A DNA stretch of 42,866 nt from the NCBI GenBank assembly GCA_000341795.1, contig AODO01000019.1, positions 1 through 42,866 on the forward strand, in the 5' to 3' direction. Of the stretch, positions 32,165 to 39,648 are shown one piece after another (within the stretch, counting starts at the first letter, position 1; each line of letters opens with the position of its first letter). Origin of the DNA: Rhodococcus triatomae BKS 15-14. GTDB taxonomy: Bacteria > Actinomycetota > Actinomycetes > Mycobacteriales > Mycobacteriaceae. The notes below the pieces were generated by a model. It made no database searches and was not told where the DNA came from. It saw only the letters and a list, made by a program, of their open reading frames with translations. The position numbers were made by a program, and so were the translations under genes.

Positions 32165-33102
32165 CAGAAGTACCCCTCCTTCTTCCGGTCTTCCATGCCC
32201 GCCTCGGAGATGCGGTCGTCGGCACGGGTGGCGCCGCGTTCGGTGATGCGGCTCGCCGCGACCTCGGCGACGACGTCCTCCGGGGTGACGGCCGTGGACT
32301 CGACGCACCCGGTGCAGGTGGCGTCGCCGACGGTCCGAAAGCGCACGAGCTCCTCGTACGACTCCTCGCCGGGGAGCAGGGTCAGGAACCTGGTGTGCGC
32401 CAGCAGCATCCCGTCACGCGGCACGACCGGCCTGCGGTGTGCGTAGTAGATCGACGGCAGGTCGATCCGCTCCGCGGCGATGTACTGCCAGATGTCCAGC
32501 TCGGTCCAGTTCGACAGCGGGAACACGCGGATGTGCTCACCCTTGCGGTGCCTGCCGTTGTAGAGGTGCCACAGTTCCGGACGCTGTGCCCGCGGGTCCC
32601 ACTGCCCGAATTCGTCGCGGAAGCTGAAGACGCGCTCCTTGGCCCTGGCCTTCTCCTCGTCCCGGCGCGCACCGCCGAAGACGGCGTCGAATCGGCCGTC
32701 GCGGATGCCTCGCAGCAGGGCGTGGGTCTGAAGACGGTTGCGGCTCGCGCGCGGTCCGGATTCGTCGACGACGCGGCCGGCGTCGATGTCGTCCTGCACG
32801 CTGGCGACGACGAGCCGCAGCCCGTGCTCGGCGACGACACTGTCCCGGAACTCGATGACCTCGTCGAAGTTGTGCCCGGTGTCGACATGCATGACCGCGA
32901 AGGGCAGCGGCGCGGGCCAGAAGGCCTTGAGTGCGACGTGCAGCATCACGACCGAGTCCTTGCCGCCGGAGAAGAGCAGCACCGGCCGCTCGAACGTCGC
33001 GGCGACCTCCCGGAAGATGTGCACCGCTTCGGCTTCCAGCGCCTCGAGATGCGTCAACTGGTAGTTGGGCGGAGAACTGGCAGGTGGGGACTGTGCTGTC
33101 AT
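32164..33102 (-). CDS. cysD: Sulfate adenylyltransferase subunit 2
   Basis: The catalytic subunit of ATP sulfurylase (CysDN type), a PP-loop protein. The 312-residue protein has the pyrophosphate loop SGGKDS (45-50), [11 protein letters not shown], the [14 protein letters not shown] motif and [15 protein letters not shown], all typical. The ATG at 33102 has GGAGG upstream. It is the first gene of the leftward operon cysD-cysNC-cysQ-hydrolase. Its promoter region (33,103-33,204) carries a 16-bp palindrome and a KstR-type box, the same pair as in front of the rightward sulfotransferase operon. Confidence 0.96.
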   Translation of the reverse strand: MTAQSPPASSPPNYQLTHLEALEAEAVHIFREVAATFERPVLLFSGGKDSVVMLHVALKAFWPAPLPFAVMHVDTGHNFDEVIEFRDSVVAEHGLRLVVASVQDDIDAGRVVDESGPRASRNRLQTHALLRGIRDGRFDAVFGGARRDEEKARAKERVFSFRDEFGQWDPRAQRPELWHLYNGRHRKGEHIRVFPLSNWTELDIWQYIAAERIDLPSIYYAHRRPVVPRDGMLLAHTRFLTLLPGEESYEELVRFRTVGDATCTGCVESTAVTPEDVVAEVAASRITERGATRADDRISEAGMEDRKKEGYF

Positions 33103-33115
33103 CGAGCCTCCGGGG

Positions 33116-33177
33116 CTACAGTCGGTACATTTTTGTACCGCATCGGTACCAAAATGGAAGTGTGACGCCGACTGTAG
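33116..33177. repeat. 10-bp inverted repeat around the cysD operator
   Basis: CTACAGTCGG (33116-33125) and its exact reverse complement CCGACTGTAG (33168-33177) flank the 16-bp palindrome. The right arm overlaps the KstR-type box. It may be a further protein-binding dyad or a looped structure. A lone GGTACC half-site lies at 33145-33150 between the arms. Confidence 0.6.
33124..33139. promoter_or_regulatory. 16-bp palindromic operator, cysD side
   Basis: GGTACATTTTTGTACC: two perfect 6-bp arms around a 4-bp centre, 21 bp before the cysD start. An almost identical site lies at 34189-34204 ahead of the sulfotransferase operon. The adjacent IclR-family protein is the natural candidate to bind it (inference). 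Confidence 0.75.
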
Positions 33178-33188
33178 AACGCGTTCCA
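33175..33188. promoter_or_regulatory. KstR-type box, cysD side
   Basis: TAGAACGCGTTCCA matches all fixed positions of TnnAACnnGTTnnA, the known binding consensus of KstR, the TetR-family repressor of sterol catabolism in mycobacteria and rhodococci. It lies 72 bp upstream of the cysD start, beyond the 16-bp palindrome. Confidence 0.6.
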
Positions 33189-33204
33189 GTACCGGTCAAT
33201 GCCG

Positions 33205-34134
33205 TCAGCGCACCACCCGGCTCGGCGCCCGCCCACCGAACTCGGCGGTGACGGCATCCGCCACACCGACCAGAGCCAGCCCCCTGCGCTCGATGTCGAC
33301 GCCGGTGATCGACCCGCCCACGTCGAGGGTGAGCACCATCGACTGCCTGCCGTCCGCGTCGTAGACCGGGGCCGCGATCAGACTCACCGGATACTCGACG
33401 TCCGCCTCCCTCTCACGGCCGAGATGGACCCGCTCGCCGAGACTCGAGACCATTTCACCCACCAGTTCCCGCAGTTCGGCGGGCAGGTTGCGATCGGCAA
33501 CCCCGGCCATCAGGGAGAACAACCTGCGGCCGGTCGGCGTGAGCCGCTCGACGAGGTACCCGGACTCCCGGCAGTCGTCGACCACCCGCCGCAGAAGGTC
33601 GTGATCGAGGACCACGGGGAAGGCGGGTTCACGGTCGAGCCACCGCGCGAACTCGTCGTCGTGACTCCACAGGACGTACATCAGCCCGACCGGCGGCGCG
33701 AACGGGTACACCTGGCCCACCCGTGCCGCGGCTCGTCCGGCCTCGGCGCCCGGCGGGATCGCCACCTCGAGGATCATCACCTGGTCGCCGACAACAGCAG
33801 ACGCGGTGCACACGGCACCGAAATCGGCGGCGAGAGCGTCCAGGTGCGGGCGCACGACCGATCCGGCGGCGTACCCGCGCTGCGCTGCCCGGCCGGCCGC
33901 GATCAGCGCGGGACCGAGCCCGTACCGGGCGTCGGCGTCCCGCGTGAGATAGCCACCCCCGACCAGGGCGCCGAGGATGCCGAGGCATGTCGGCTTGCTG
34001 ATCCCCAGGTCGCGAGCGAGTTCCGAGAGCCCGAATCGCCCGTCCGGACGGGCAACGAGATGGTCGAGCACCTGGACGACCCGCTCGGTCGGCGGTGAGC
34101 GACGCCCGGTGACGTTGTCCGGCTCGGCAGCCAT
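33205..34134 (-). CDS. IclR-family transcriptional regulator
   Basis: A 309-residue regulator. The N-terminal winged helix-turn-helix (about residues 16-66) contains ERVVQVLDHL and FGLSELARDLGISKPTCLGIL. The C-terminal IclR effector domain follows, with VYPFAPPVGLMYVLWS and ending VVLTLDVGG-type strands. The ATG at 34134 has AAGGAG seven bases upstream. The frame is open further upstream, but that is the divergent promoter region. It lies between the PAPS operon (same strand) and the DUF1214-SDR-sulfotransferase operon (opposite strand). Effector unknown; a sulfated or steroid-like ligand is speculation. Confidence 0.9.
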   Translation of the reverse strand: MAAEPDNVTGRRSPPTERVVQVLDHLVARPDGRFGLSELARDLGISKPTCLGILGALVGGGYLTRDADARYGLGPALIAAGRAAQRGYAAGSVVRPHLDALAADFGAVCTASAVVGDQVMILEVAIPPGAEAGRAAARVGQVYPFAPPVGLMYVLWSHDDEFARWLDREPAFPVVLDHDLLRRVVDDCRESGYLVERLTPTGRRLFSLMAGVADRNLPAELRELVGEMVSSLGERVHLGREREADVEYPVSLIAAPVYDADGRQSMVLTLDVGGSITGVDIERRGLALVGVADAVTAEFGGRAPSRVVR

Positions 34135-34145
34135 TGACCACTCCT

Positions 34146-34159
34146 TAGAACACGTTCTA
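34146..34159. promoter_or_regulatory. KstR-type box between iclR gene and DUF1214 operon
   Basis: TAGAACACGTTCTA is a perfect 14-bp palindrome (around the central AC) that fits TnnAACnnGTTnnA. It lies 11 bp upstream of the iclR-family gene start, touching its ribosome-binding site, and 80 bp upstream of the DUF1214 gene, so it could control both. Confidence 0.7.
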
Positions 34160-34188
34160 TGGTCTGAGCAAGAATCTTCTACCACTTG

Positions 34189-34204
34189 GGTACATATTTG
34201 TACC
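34189..34204. promoter_or_regulatory. 16-bp palindromic operator, DUF1214 side
   Basis: GGTACATATTTGTACC has the same arms as the site at 33124-33139, differing only in the 4-bp centre. It lies 35 bp before the DUF1214 start, near where a promoter is expected. Confidence 0.75.
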
Positions 34205-34239
34205 ACTATCGAGTGGCACCAGCGACGCAAGGAGCGGGA

Positions 34240-35481
34240 GTGACAGATCAACTGGGCGCGGCGTCCCCGATGGCCGGGGTCGGCGTACCGACGGGGCCGT
34301 TGACGGGACCGCTCACGGACGCGATCGCCGAGGCGGAGGCACTCGTCGCCGCGGCGCCGCACATCCGGTCGGAGCAGGACCTGCTCGAGGGTTACCAGTA
34401 CCTGGCGGGCGGCATCCTGGCCTGCGTGCACGCCGCCTGGGCGACCGAGAAGACGCATCCGAACTTCATCCAGGGCACCGGGCCGTACATGAAGATGGGC
34501 CTGGACAACCCGGACACCCTGTACTTCGGCGCACGCATCAACGACGACGCCGAGTACGTCGTCACCGGCGTCCGCGGCACCACCTGCGACCTCAGCTTCC
34601 AGGTGCTGAGCGGGAACTACACCGACTCCAACGTCCCGGGCAGCGAATCGGCCTTCGACGACCGCGCCATCGACATCGGCTCCGACGGTCACTTCGAGGT
34701 CCGGTTCGGACCGGCGCAGCAGGACGGATCCCCGTACGGCGGCGGAGCCCGCAACCACTTCACCCTGGCGCCGGGTGCATCCCAGCTGGTGGTGCGCGAG
34801 GTGTACAGCGACTGGTCGCAGCGCCGGGGGTCGGTCCGGATCGAGCGGGTGGACCGCATCGGCGTCGCCTTCGACGCGCTCACCCCCGAGGAGACGGCCA
34901 AGCGTTTCTCGCGCGCCGGAAAAGCGCTGATCAGCCGTGTCAAGACGTGGCTACAGTTCCCCGAGTGGTTCTACCTCAAGCTGCCGGTGAACACGATGAC
35001 GGAGCCACGACCCACCCCGGGTGGCCTGGCGACACAGTTCTCCTCCGTGGGCCACTACGACCTCGCCGACGACCAGGCGATGATCATCACCGTCCCGAAA
35101 TCCGATGCGCCGTATCAGGGCTTCCAGCTGGGCAGCATGTGGTACATCTCGCTGGACTACACCGGACACCAGACGTCGCTCAATCACAACCAGGCACAGG
35201 TCGATCCGGACGGGATGATCCGGATGGTCGTGTCGGAGCGTGATCCCGGCATCACCAACTGGATCGAGACGGTCGGGCACCCACGCGGGATCCTGCAGTT
35301 CCGCTGGCAGCGCACCTCGCGCGACTTCACGCCCGCCGACGGCCCGACCGTCGAGGTCGTGCCCGTCGACGAGGTCGCGGCGAAACTACCCTTCCACGAA
35401 CAGAACCGGATCACTCCACCGGACTGGGCAGCGCGCATCGGCGCCCGCCAGGCGGCCGTGGCCGACCGGATGCTCGGCTAG
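34240..35481 (+). CDS. DUF1214-like protein, first gene of sulfotransferase operon
   Basis: A 413-residue protein with no membrane segment. Its C-terminal region (GSMWYISLDYTGHQTSLNHNQ, then RDPGITNWIETVGHPRGILQFRWQ) resembles DUF1214 proteins; the family's activity is unknown. The N-terminal half has YLAGGILACVHAAW and a long beta-rich stretch (VVTGVRGTTCDLSFQVLSGNY). From memory, the M. tuberculosis KstR-regulated trio Rv3531c-Rv3530c-Rv3529c has the same order (unknown protein, SDR, sulfotransferase). The GTG at 34240 has AAGGAG 5 bp upstream; the open frame before it is promoter sequence. Confidence 0.75.
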   Translation: MTDQLGAASPMAGVGVPTGPLTGPLTDAIAEAEALVAAAPHIRSEQDLLEGYQYLAGGILACVHAAWATEKTHPNFIQGTGPYMKMGLDNPDTLYFGARINDDAEYVVTGVRGTTCDLSFQVLSGNYTDSNVPGSESAFDDRAIDIGSDGHFEVRFGPAQQDGSPYGGGARNHFTLAPGASQLVVREVYSDWSQRRGSVRIERVDRIGVAFDALTPEETAKRFSRAGKALISRVKTWLQFPEWFYLKLPVNTMTEPRPTPGGLATQFSSVGHYDLADDQAMIITVPKSDAPYQGFQLGSMWYISLDYTGHQTSLNHNQAQVDPDGMIRMVVSERDPGITNWIETVGHPRGILQFRWQRTSRDFTPADGPTVEVVPVDEVAAKLPFHEQNRITPPDWAARIGARQAAVADRMLG

Positions 35482-35527
35482 ACAACCGACCCTTCCCGGC
35501 ACAGCCGGACACACGAGAAGGACACCC

Positions 35528-36310
35528 ATGTCTCAACTTCTGCAGGATAAAATCGTCGTCATCTCCGGCGTCGGGCCCGCCCTGGGCCGGACACTGGCGC
35601 TGCGCTGCGCCGAGGCCGGCGCCGACCTGGTGCTCGCCGCCCGCACCCAGTCACGTCTCGACGAGGTCGCGAAGGAGGTCGCGGACCTGGGCCGGCGCGC
35701 GCTGACCGTGGCCACCGACATCACCGACCACGCCTCGGTCGAGAATCTCGTCGCCGCCACGCAGGACGCCTACGGCCGCGCCGACGTGCTGATCAACAAC
35801 GCATTCTCGGTGCCCTCGATGAAGCCGTTGGAGCGCACCGATTTCCAGCACATGCGTGACGCCGTCGAACTGACGGTGTTCGGTGCCCTGCGACTGACCC
35901 AGCTGTTCACCCCCGCGCTCGAGGAGTCCAAGGGCGCCGTGGTGAACGTGAACTCGATGGTCCTGCGACACTCCCAGGAGCGTTACGGCAGCTACAAGAT
36001 GGCCAAGTCCGCCCTGCTGTCCGTCTCGCAGTCGCTGGCAACGGAGCTGGGACCCAAGGGAATCCGCGTCAATTCGGTTGCGCCCGGCTACATCTGGGGT
36101 GACACGCTGCAGCAGTACTTCGCACACCAGGCCAACAAGTACGGCACGACGGTCGAGCAGATCTACGAGCACACCGCCGCGAGCACCGACCTCAAGCGAC
36201 TGCCCACGACCGACGAGGTGTCGGACGCGGTGATCTTCCTGGCCTCCCCCATGGCCAGCGGGGTCACCGGACAGTGCCTCGACGTCAACTGCGGCGAATT
36301 CCACCACTAG
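35528..36310 (+). CDS. Short-chain dehydrogenase/reductase (SDR)
   Basis: A classical SDR of 260 residues, NAD(P)-dependent. The cofactor loop is SGVGPALGR (13-21), a variant of TGxxxGxG. NNA (90-92), catalytic Ser143, Tyr156 and Lys160 (YKMAK) are all in place. The C-terminus GVTGQCLDVNCGEFHH is family-like. The ATG at 35528 lies 46 bp after the DUF1214 gene. The substrate is unknown; a hydroxy or keto lipid that is then sulfated by the next gene's product is an attractive guess. Confidence 0.92.
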   Translation: MSQLLQDKIVVISGVGPALGRTLALRCAEAGADLVLAARTQSRLDEVAKEVADLGRRALTVATDITDHASVENLVAATQDAYGRADVLINNAFSVPSMKPLERTDFQHMRDAVELTVFGALRLTQLFTPALEESKGAVVNVNSMVLRHSQERYGSYKMAKSALLSVSQSLATELGPKGIRVNSVAPGYIWGDTLQQYFAHQANKYGTTVEQIYEHTAASTDLKRLPTTDEVSDAVIFLASPMASGVTGQCLDVNCGEFHH

Positions 36311-36324
36311 AGGATCCGAACCAC

Positions 36325-37470
36325 ATGACTGAGAGCACCGAGCGCACCACGGTCGGCACCGTCGAGGACCTGCACGCCTCGGCCACGAAGATGACCGGCA
36401 TGACCGACTTCGGCGTCGACGACTACACCGAGGCCCTCGGCGTCCTCCTCGACTCCTACGCTCGCGACGAGGACCTGACTCCCTTCGGCAGCAAGATCTC
36501 TCGCGTGTTCCTGCGCGGAGCACTCGTCGCACGGCTGCTGTCGGAGGCGGCGTGGAAGGCGAATCCCGAGCACGCGGACGTCTCCATCGATCGCCCGATC
36601 TTCGTCACCGGACTACCACGCACCGGCACCACCGCACTGCATCGCCTGCTCACCGTGGACCCGGCGCACCAGGGCCTGGAGATGTGGCTGACGGAGATGC
36701 CCCAGCCGCGGCCGCCACGGGACACGTGGGAGTCGAACCCGGTGTTCCAGGGAATCGAGGCACAGTTCAGCCGGCACCACGTCGAGCACCCCGAGTTCAT
36801 GGGCGTGCACTACATGTCGGCCGCGGAGGTCGAGGAGTGCTGGCAGCTGCTGCGGCAGACGTTCAAGTCGGTCTCGTACGAATGCCTGGCGAACCTGCCG
36901 ACGTACTCGAAGTGGCTCGAGGGCCAGGACTGGACGAACGCCTATGCGCGGCACAAGCAGAACCTGCAGTTGATCGGCCTGCACGATCAGGATCGACGCT
37001 GGGTACTGAAGAACCCGAGTCACCTGTTCGCGCTCGACGAGCTGATGGCGGTGTATCCGGACGCCCTGATCATCCAGACGCACCGTCCACCGAGCACGAT
37101 CATGGCGTCGACCTGCAGCCTCGCCGAGCAGGCCACCGAGGGCTGGTCCAACAAGTTCCACGGCGAGGTGATCGGACGCGGTCAGCTCGAACTGTGGGCA
37201 CGTGGGCTGGAGACGTTCACCGCGGCACGAGAGAAGTACGACCCCGCCCAGTTCGTCGACGTCGACTTCGGCGATTTCCACGCGGACCCGCTCGGCACCG
37301 TCGAGGACATCTACTCCCGGTTCGGGATGTCCCTGAGTTCAGCGGCGCAGCAGAACATGGAGGCCCTGCACGCGGAGTCGCAGACCGGCGACCGCAAGCC
37401 GGCACACCGCTACACGCTCGAGGAGTACGGCCTCACCGAGGCCGAGGTGAACGAGCGGTTCGGGGTCTGA
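36325..37470 (+). CDS. PAPS-dependent sulfotransferase family protein
   Basis: A 381-residue protein of the broad sulfotransferase family found in mycolate bacteria. The PAPS 5'-phosphosulfate loop is TGLPRTGTTALHRLL (95-109). The 3'-phosphate region is probably RWVLKNPSHLFALDELMAVYPDALIIQTHR. The N-terminal 90 residues are helical. The ATG at 36325 follows the SDR gene by 14 bp. Its donor would come from CysD/CysNC and its product PAP be removed by CysQ, all encoded a few kb away under what look like shared operators. Acceptor unknown. Confidence 0.88.
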   Translation: MTESTERTTVGTVEDLHASATKMTGMTDFGVDDYTEALGVLLDSYARDEDLTPFGSKISRVFLRGALVARLLSEAAWKANPEHADVSIDRPIFVTGLPRTGTTALHRLLTVDPAHQGLEMWLTEMPQPRPPRDTWESNPVFQGIEAQFSRHHVEHPEFMGVHYMSAAEVEECWQLLRQTFKSVSYECLANLPTYSKWLEGQDWTNAYARHKQNLQLIGLHDQDRRWVLKNPSHLFALDELMAVYPDALIIQTHRPPSTIMASTCSLAEQATEGWSNKFHGEVIGRGQLELWARGLETFTAAREKYDPAQFVDVDFGDFHADPLGTVEDIYSRFGMSLSSAAQQNMEALHAESQTGDRKPAHRYTLEEYGLTEAEVNERFGV

Positions 37471-37706
37471 CAGCCGGTCGTCTGCCGTCGCAGACGACCG
37501 TCGACGTCCGGGATACGGGCTGTCACGCCGCAGCGTGTGCGGCGTGACAGCCCGCTCCGCGGTTCGGCCGTCCCGTCGCCGCTGCTGGACCGCCGGCGGG
37601 AGGAGTCATGCCCTCCACCGCCGGCGAGGGCGGTTCACCTGCGATTCTCCCCCGCGCGACCGACGCTCCCAGGCCGGAGCGGGGAGGCGCGATCAAGATC
37701 AAAAAA
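37471..37706 (+). terminator. Three consecutive hairpins after the sulfotransferase gene
   Basis: The gene-free stretch after the stop holds a perfect 11-bp stem (37475-37485 with 37490-37500, 4-nt loop), which is the likely terminator. Next comes a perfect 16-bp stem (37517-37532 with 37538-37553), then an imperfect GC-rich hairpin (37591-37626). I see no gene in it. Confidence 0.6.
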
Positions 37707-37725
37707 TTGGGTTAGCCTAGCCTTC
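37707..37725. promoter_or_regulatory. IdeR/DtxR-type iron box before bfd
   Basis: TTGGGTTAGCCTAGCCTTC matches 15 of 19 positions of the iron-box consensus TTAGGTTAGSCTAACCTAA and 12 of 13 in its core. A weaker copy (core GGTTAGTGTAGCC, 37739-37751, 10 of 13) follows 29 bp downstream. Tandem boxes are known at IdeR-activated ferritin genes in mycobacteria. Confidence 0.75.
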
Positions 37726-37785
37726 ACAAGTGGCCCGCGGTTAGTGTAGCCTTCCCTCCAGGAAGTAGGGCTGGAGGATCACGAC

Positions 37786-37992
37786 ATGTACGTGTGCGTC
37801 TGCGAGGCAACCACCGAGGACACGGTGCACCAGTGCATCTCGGCCGGTGCACGCACCACCAAGCACGTGGCCATGGGCTGCGGCGCCGGACGCGGACGCG
37901 GCTGCGGAATGTGCCGCGACCGAATCAAGTCGATGATCGAGCAGCACTACGCCGTCGCCGAGGAATGCGAGGCCGAGCCCATCAGCGCGTAA
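37786..37992 (+). CDS. bfd: Bacterioferritin-associated ferredoxin
   Basis: A small [2Fe-2S] protein (68 residues) that reduces ferric iron in bacterioferritin so it can be released. The four cluster ligands are in CVC near the N-terminus (Cys4, Cys6) and the CGMC motif, in the context GRGRGCGMCRDRI. The ATG at 37786 has GGAGG 8 bp upstream. It precedes bfr by 105 bp on the same strand and follows iron boxes. Confidence 0.92.
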   Translation: MYVCVCEATTEDTVHQCISAGARTTKHVAMGCGAGRGRGCGMCRDRIKSMIEQHYAVAEECEAEPISA

Positions 37993-38097
37993 CCGGAATC
38001 GTCGCGAGCAACGACTCGTCACAAATACACCGAGATAAGTACCCCGGTGGGGGCTAGGCTGTGTACAACGTCCAGCCAACTCACCGGAGGTGCTGTC

Positions 38098-38583
38098 ATG
38101 CGTGGCGACGATGAGGTCATCGCCCTTCTCAACGAGCAGTTGACGAGCGAGCTCACGGCGATCAACCAGTACTTCCTCCATTCGAAGATGCAGGCCAACT
38201 GGGGCCTGACGAAGATCGCGGAGAAGACGCGACAGGAGTCCTTCGAGGAGATGCAGCACGCGGAGATCCTCACGGACCGCATCCTCATGCTCGAGGCGCT
38301 GCCGAACTACCAGCGCATCCTCCCGCTGCGGATCGGCCAGACGATCCGCGAGCAGTTCACCTCCGACCTCGCGATCGAACTCGAGGTGGTCGCGCGACTG
38401 CGACCCGGCATCACGATGTGCCGCGCGAAGAACGATCACACCACGGCAGGAATCTTCGAGAAGATCCTCGCCGAGGAGGAGGACCACGTCGACTACCTCG
38501 AGACGCAGCTCGAGCTCATCGACAAGCTCGGCGAACAGCTCTACCTCGCGCAGCTCGTGGACCAGCCGCCGACCGTCGGCTGA
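38098..38583 (+). CDS. bfr: Bacterioferritin
   Basis: A haem-containing iron-storage ferritin of 161 residues. The ferroxidase ligands are complete: Glu18, Glu51, His54, Glu94, Glu127 and His130. Met52, the haem axial ligand between subunits, is present too. The ATG at 38098 has GGAGG upstream. The pairing with bfd and the iron boxes suggest storage and release are controlled by IdeR. A hairpin terminator follows. Confidence 0.97.
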   Translation: MRGDDEVIALLNEQLTSELTAINQYFLHSKMQANWGLTKIAEKTRQESFEEMQHAEILTDRILMLEALPNYQRILPLRIGQTIREQFTSDLAIELEVVARLRPGITMCRAKNDHTTAGIFEKILAEEEDHVDYLETQLELIDKLGEQLYLAQLVDQPPTVG

Positions 38584-38598
38584 CCCGATCCGAACCCG

Positions 38599-38631
38599 AA
38601 GGCCCGGCCGATGCTCCACCGGCCGGGCCTT
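38599..38631 (+). terminator. bfr terminator
   Basis: A perfect 12-bp stem (38599-38610 with 38620-38631) with a 9-nt loop, beginning 16 bp after the bfr stop. Confidence 0.75.
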
Positions 38632-38667
38632 CGCACGTGTGCACCGAGGCCACGAGACAATCCTCGG

Positions 38668-39345
38668 GTGAAGTCGAATCACGTCGTCACCTATGACGGA
38701 CTCCCCACGTCGGCCGGCGGAGCGCACTCCCTTCGGACCAGGAAGCCCGCCGCAGCGTACGAGCACGTCCGCCGGTTCGTCGGCAGCAGCACCGTCCCGA
38801 CCTCGTCGGCGGACGTGAGCTTCCGGATATGGGCGGGCGGACCGGACGATGTGACCGCCCGACTCGCGTCGCGGACCGAAGAGGTGCTCGGCGGTCCGCG
38901 CCGCCGGGACCGCACACACGCGGAATGGACTGTCGGGCCGGACGCCGTGGACGTGATGCTCGACGTTCTCGGTGAGACGGGAACGTGCGCGACGACCGGC
39001 CACGGGAGTTCGCTCGCGGCCGTCACGTGGAGCGCACCGGTCCGGCTGATCGATGCCACGACGGGCGCGCCGTACGAGGGTGTCGACGCCGACACATTCG
39101 GCCGCTTTCGAGTGGACGGCTACGGGCGGTTGCTCGGCGAGTCGGGCGTTCGCGCCACGATCGGGAACGCGTCGTCGTCGCTGTCGCTGTGGCTCGCCTT
39201 CCCCGCCGACGACCGGCTCTGTGCGGCGGTCGCGCACGTCCGGCAGAGTCTGCCGTTCCGGCTGTCCCCGAAGCACTGGCGGCGGTGGCAGCCGACGCGG
39301 GACGGCTCCGGCTACAGGTCGACGAGAATTCCCGCCCCCGAATGA
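38668..39345 (+). CDS. Hypothetical protein
   Basis: I do not recognise this 225-residue protein. It starts at GTG 38668, giving KSNHVVTYDGLPTSAGG, and is followed by a sequence with no membrane segments and few lysines. Recurrent features are RIWAGGPDDVTARLASRTEEVLGG, a central AEWTVGPDAVDVMLDVLGETG and a C-terminal FRLSPKHWRRWQPTRDGSGY. Codon use is like the backbone (high G/C third positions), so it is a real chromosomal gene. It lies between bfr and the island. An in-frame start further upstream would run through the bfr terminator. Confidence 0.65.
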   Translation: MKSNHVVTYDGLPTSAGGAHSLRTRKPAAAYEHVRRFVGSSTVPTSSADVSFRIWAGGPDDVTARLASRTEEVLGGPRRRDRTHAEWTVGPDAVDVMLDVLGETGTCATTGHGSSLAAVTWSAPVRLIDATTGAPYEGVDADTFGRFRVDGYGRLLGESGVRATIGNASSSLSLWLAFPADDRLCAAVAHVRQSLPFRLSPKHWRRWQPTRDGSGYRSTRIPAPE

Positions 39346-39350
39346 AACAG

Positions 39351-39382
39351 GGTCGGGGCCGGCTGTGAGACCGGCCCCGACC
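39351..39382. terminator. Hairpin at island edge, original tRNA-Cys terminator
   Basis: A perfect 12-bp stem (39351-39362 with 39371-39382) with an 8-nt loop, between the hypothetical gene and the displaced tRNA-Cys 3' end. Before the island was inserted it would have ended the leftward tRNA-Cys transcript. It can still serve the rightward gene. Confidence 0.65.
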
Positions 39383-39386
39383 TTCG

Positions 39387-39433
39387 AGCGGATGACGGGA
39401 TTCGAACCCGTGTGAACGGCTTTGCAGGCCGGT
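39387..39433 (-). repeat. Displaced tRNA-Cys 3' half (att site)
   Basis: Covers the anticodon stem-loop, variable loop, T-arm and acceptor 3' strand but no 5' half, so it is not a functional tRNA. It is 46/47 identical to 42541-42587. Confidence 0.9.
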
Positions 39434-39648
39434 TGAGATGTTGGCCGGGCAACGGCGGCATACGAGCATACCACGTTTGCGCAGGTAGCAGCACCGGGAC
39501 GAGGTTGCCTACCGTTTGCCCGGCAGTCGGTACCCCCGCTGTACCTCCGCGCGTCGCGCACTTACTTGTCAAGTCACCGTGAGAACATCTCCGATGGACA
39601 AATGCAGTTGCGGCGTAGGACGGACCTCTGAGTACATTCGATCTGACA
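39434..39648. other. Island left end, no gene
   Basis: 215 bp with no convincing coding sequence. It has GTACCTCCG near 39541, a word that recurs near the right end (about 42391), possibly an integrase arm site. At 39633-39638 TACATT lies 10 nt before the GTG of the next gene, a possible leaderless promoter with TTGCGG upstream at a long 19-bp spacing. Confidence 0.4.

Noticed and set aside
33205-34758. Long form of the IclR-family gene
   Set aside because: The extra 208 codons cover the operators and the start of the divergent gene; the ATG at 34134 has a strong ribosome-binding site and the correct family start.
39387-39433. Second tRNA-Cys gene
   Set aside because: Only the 3' half is present; the sequence diverges right after the anticodon stem, so it is an attachment-site remnant.
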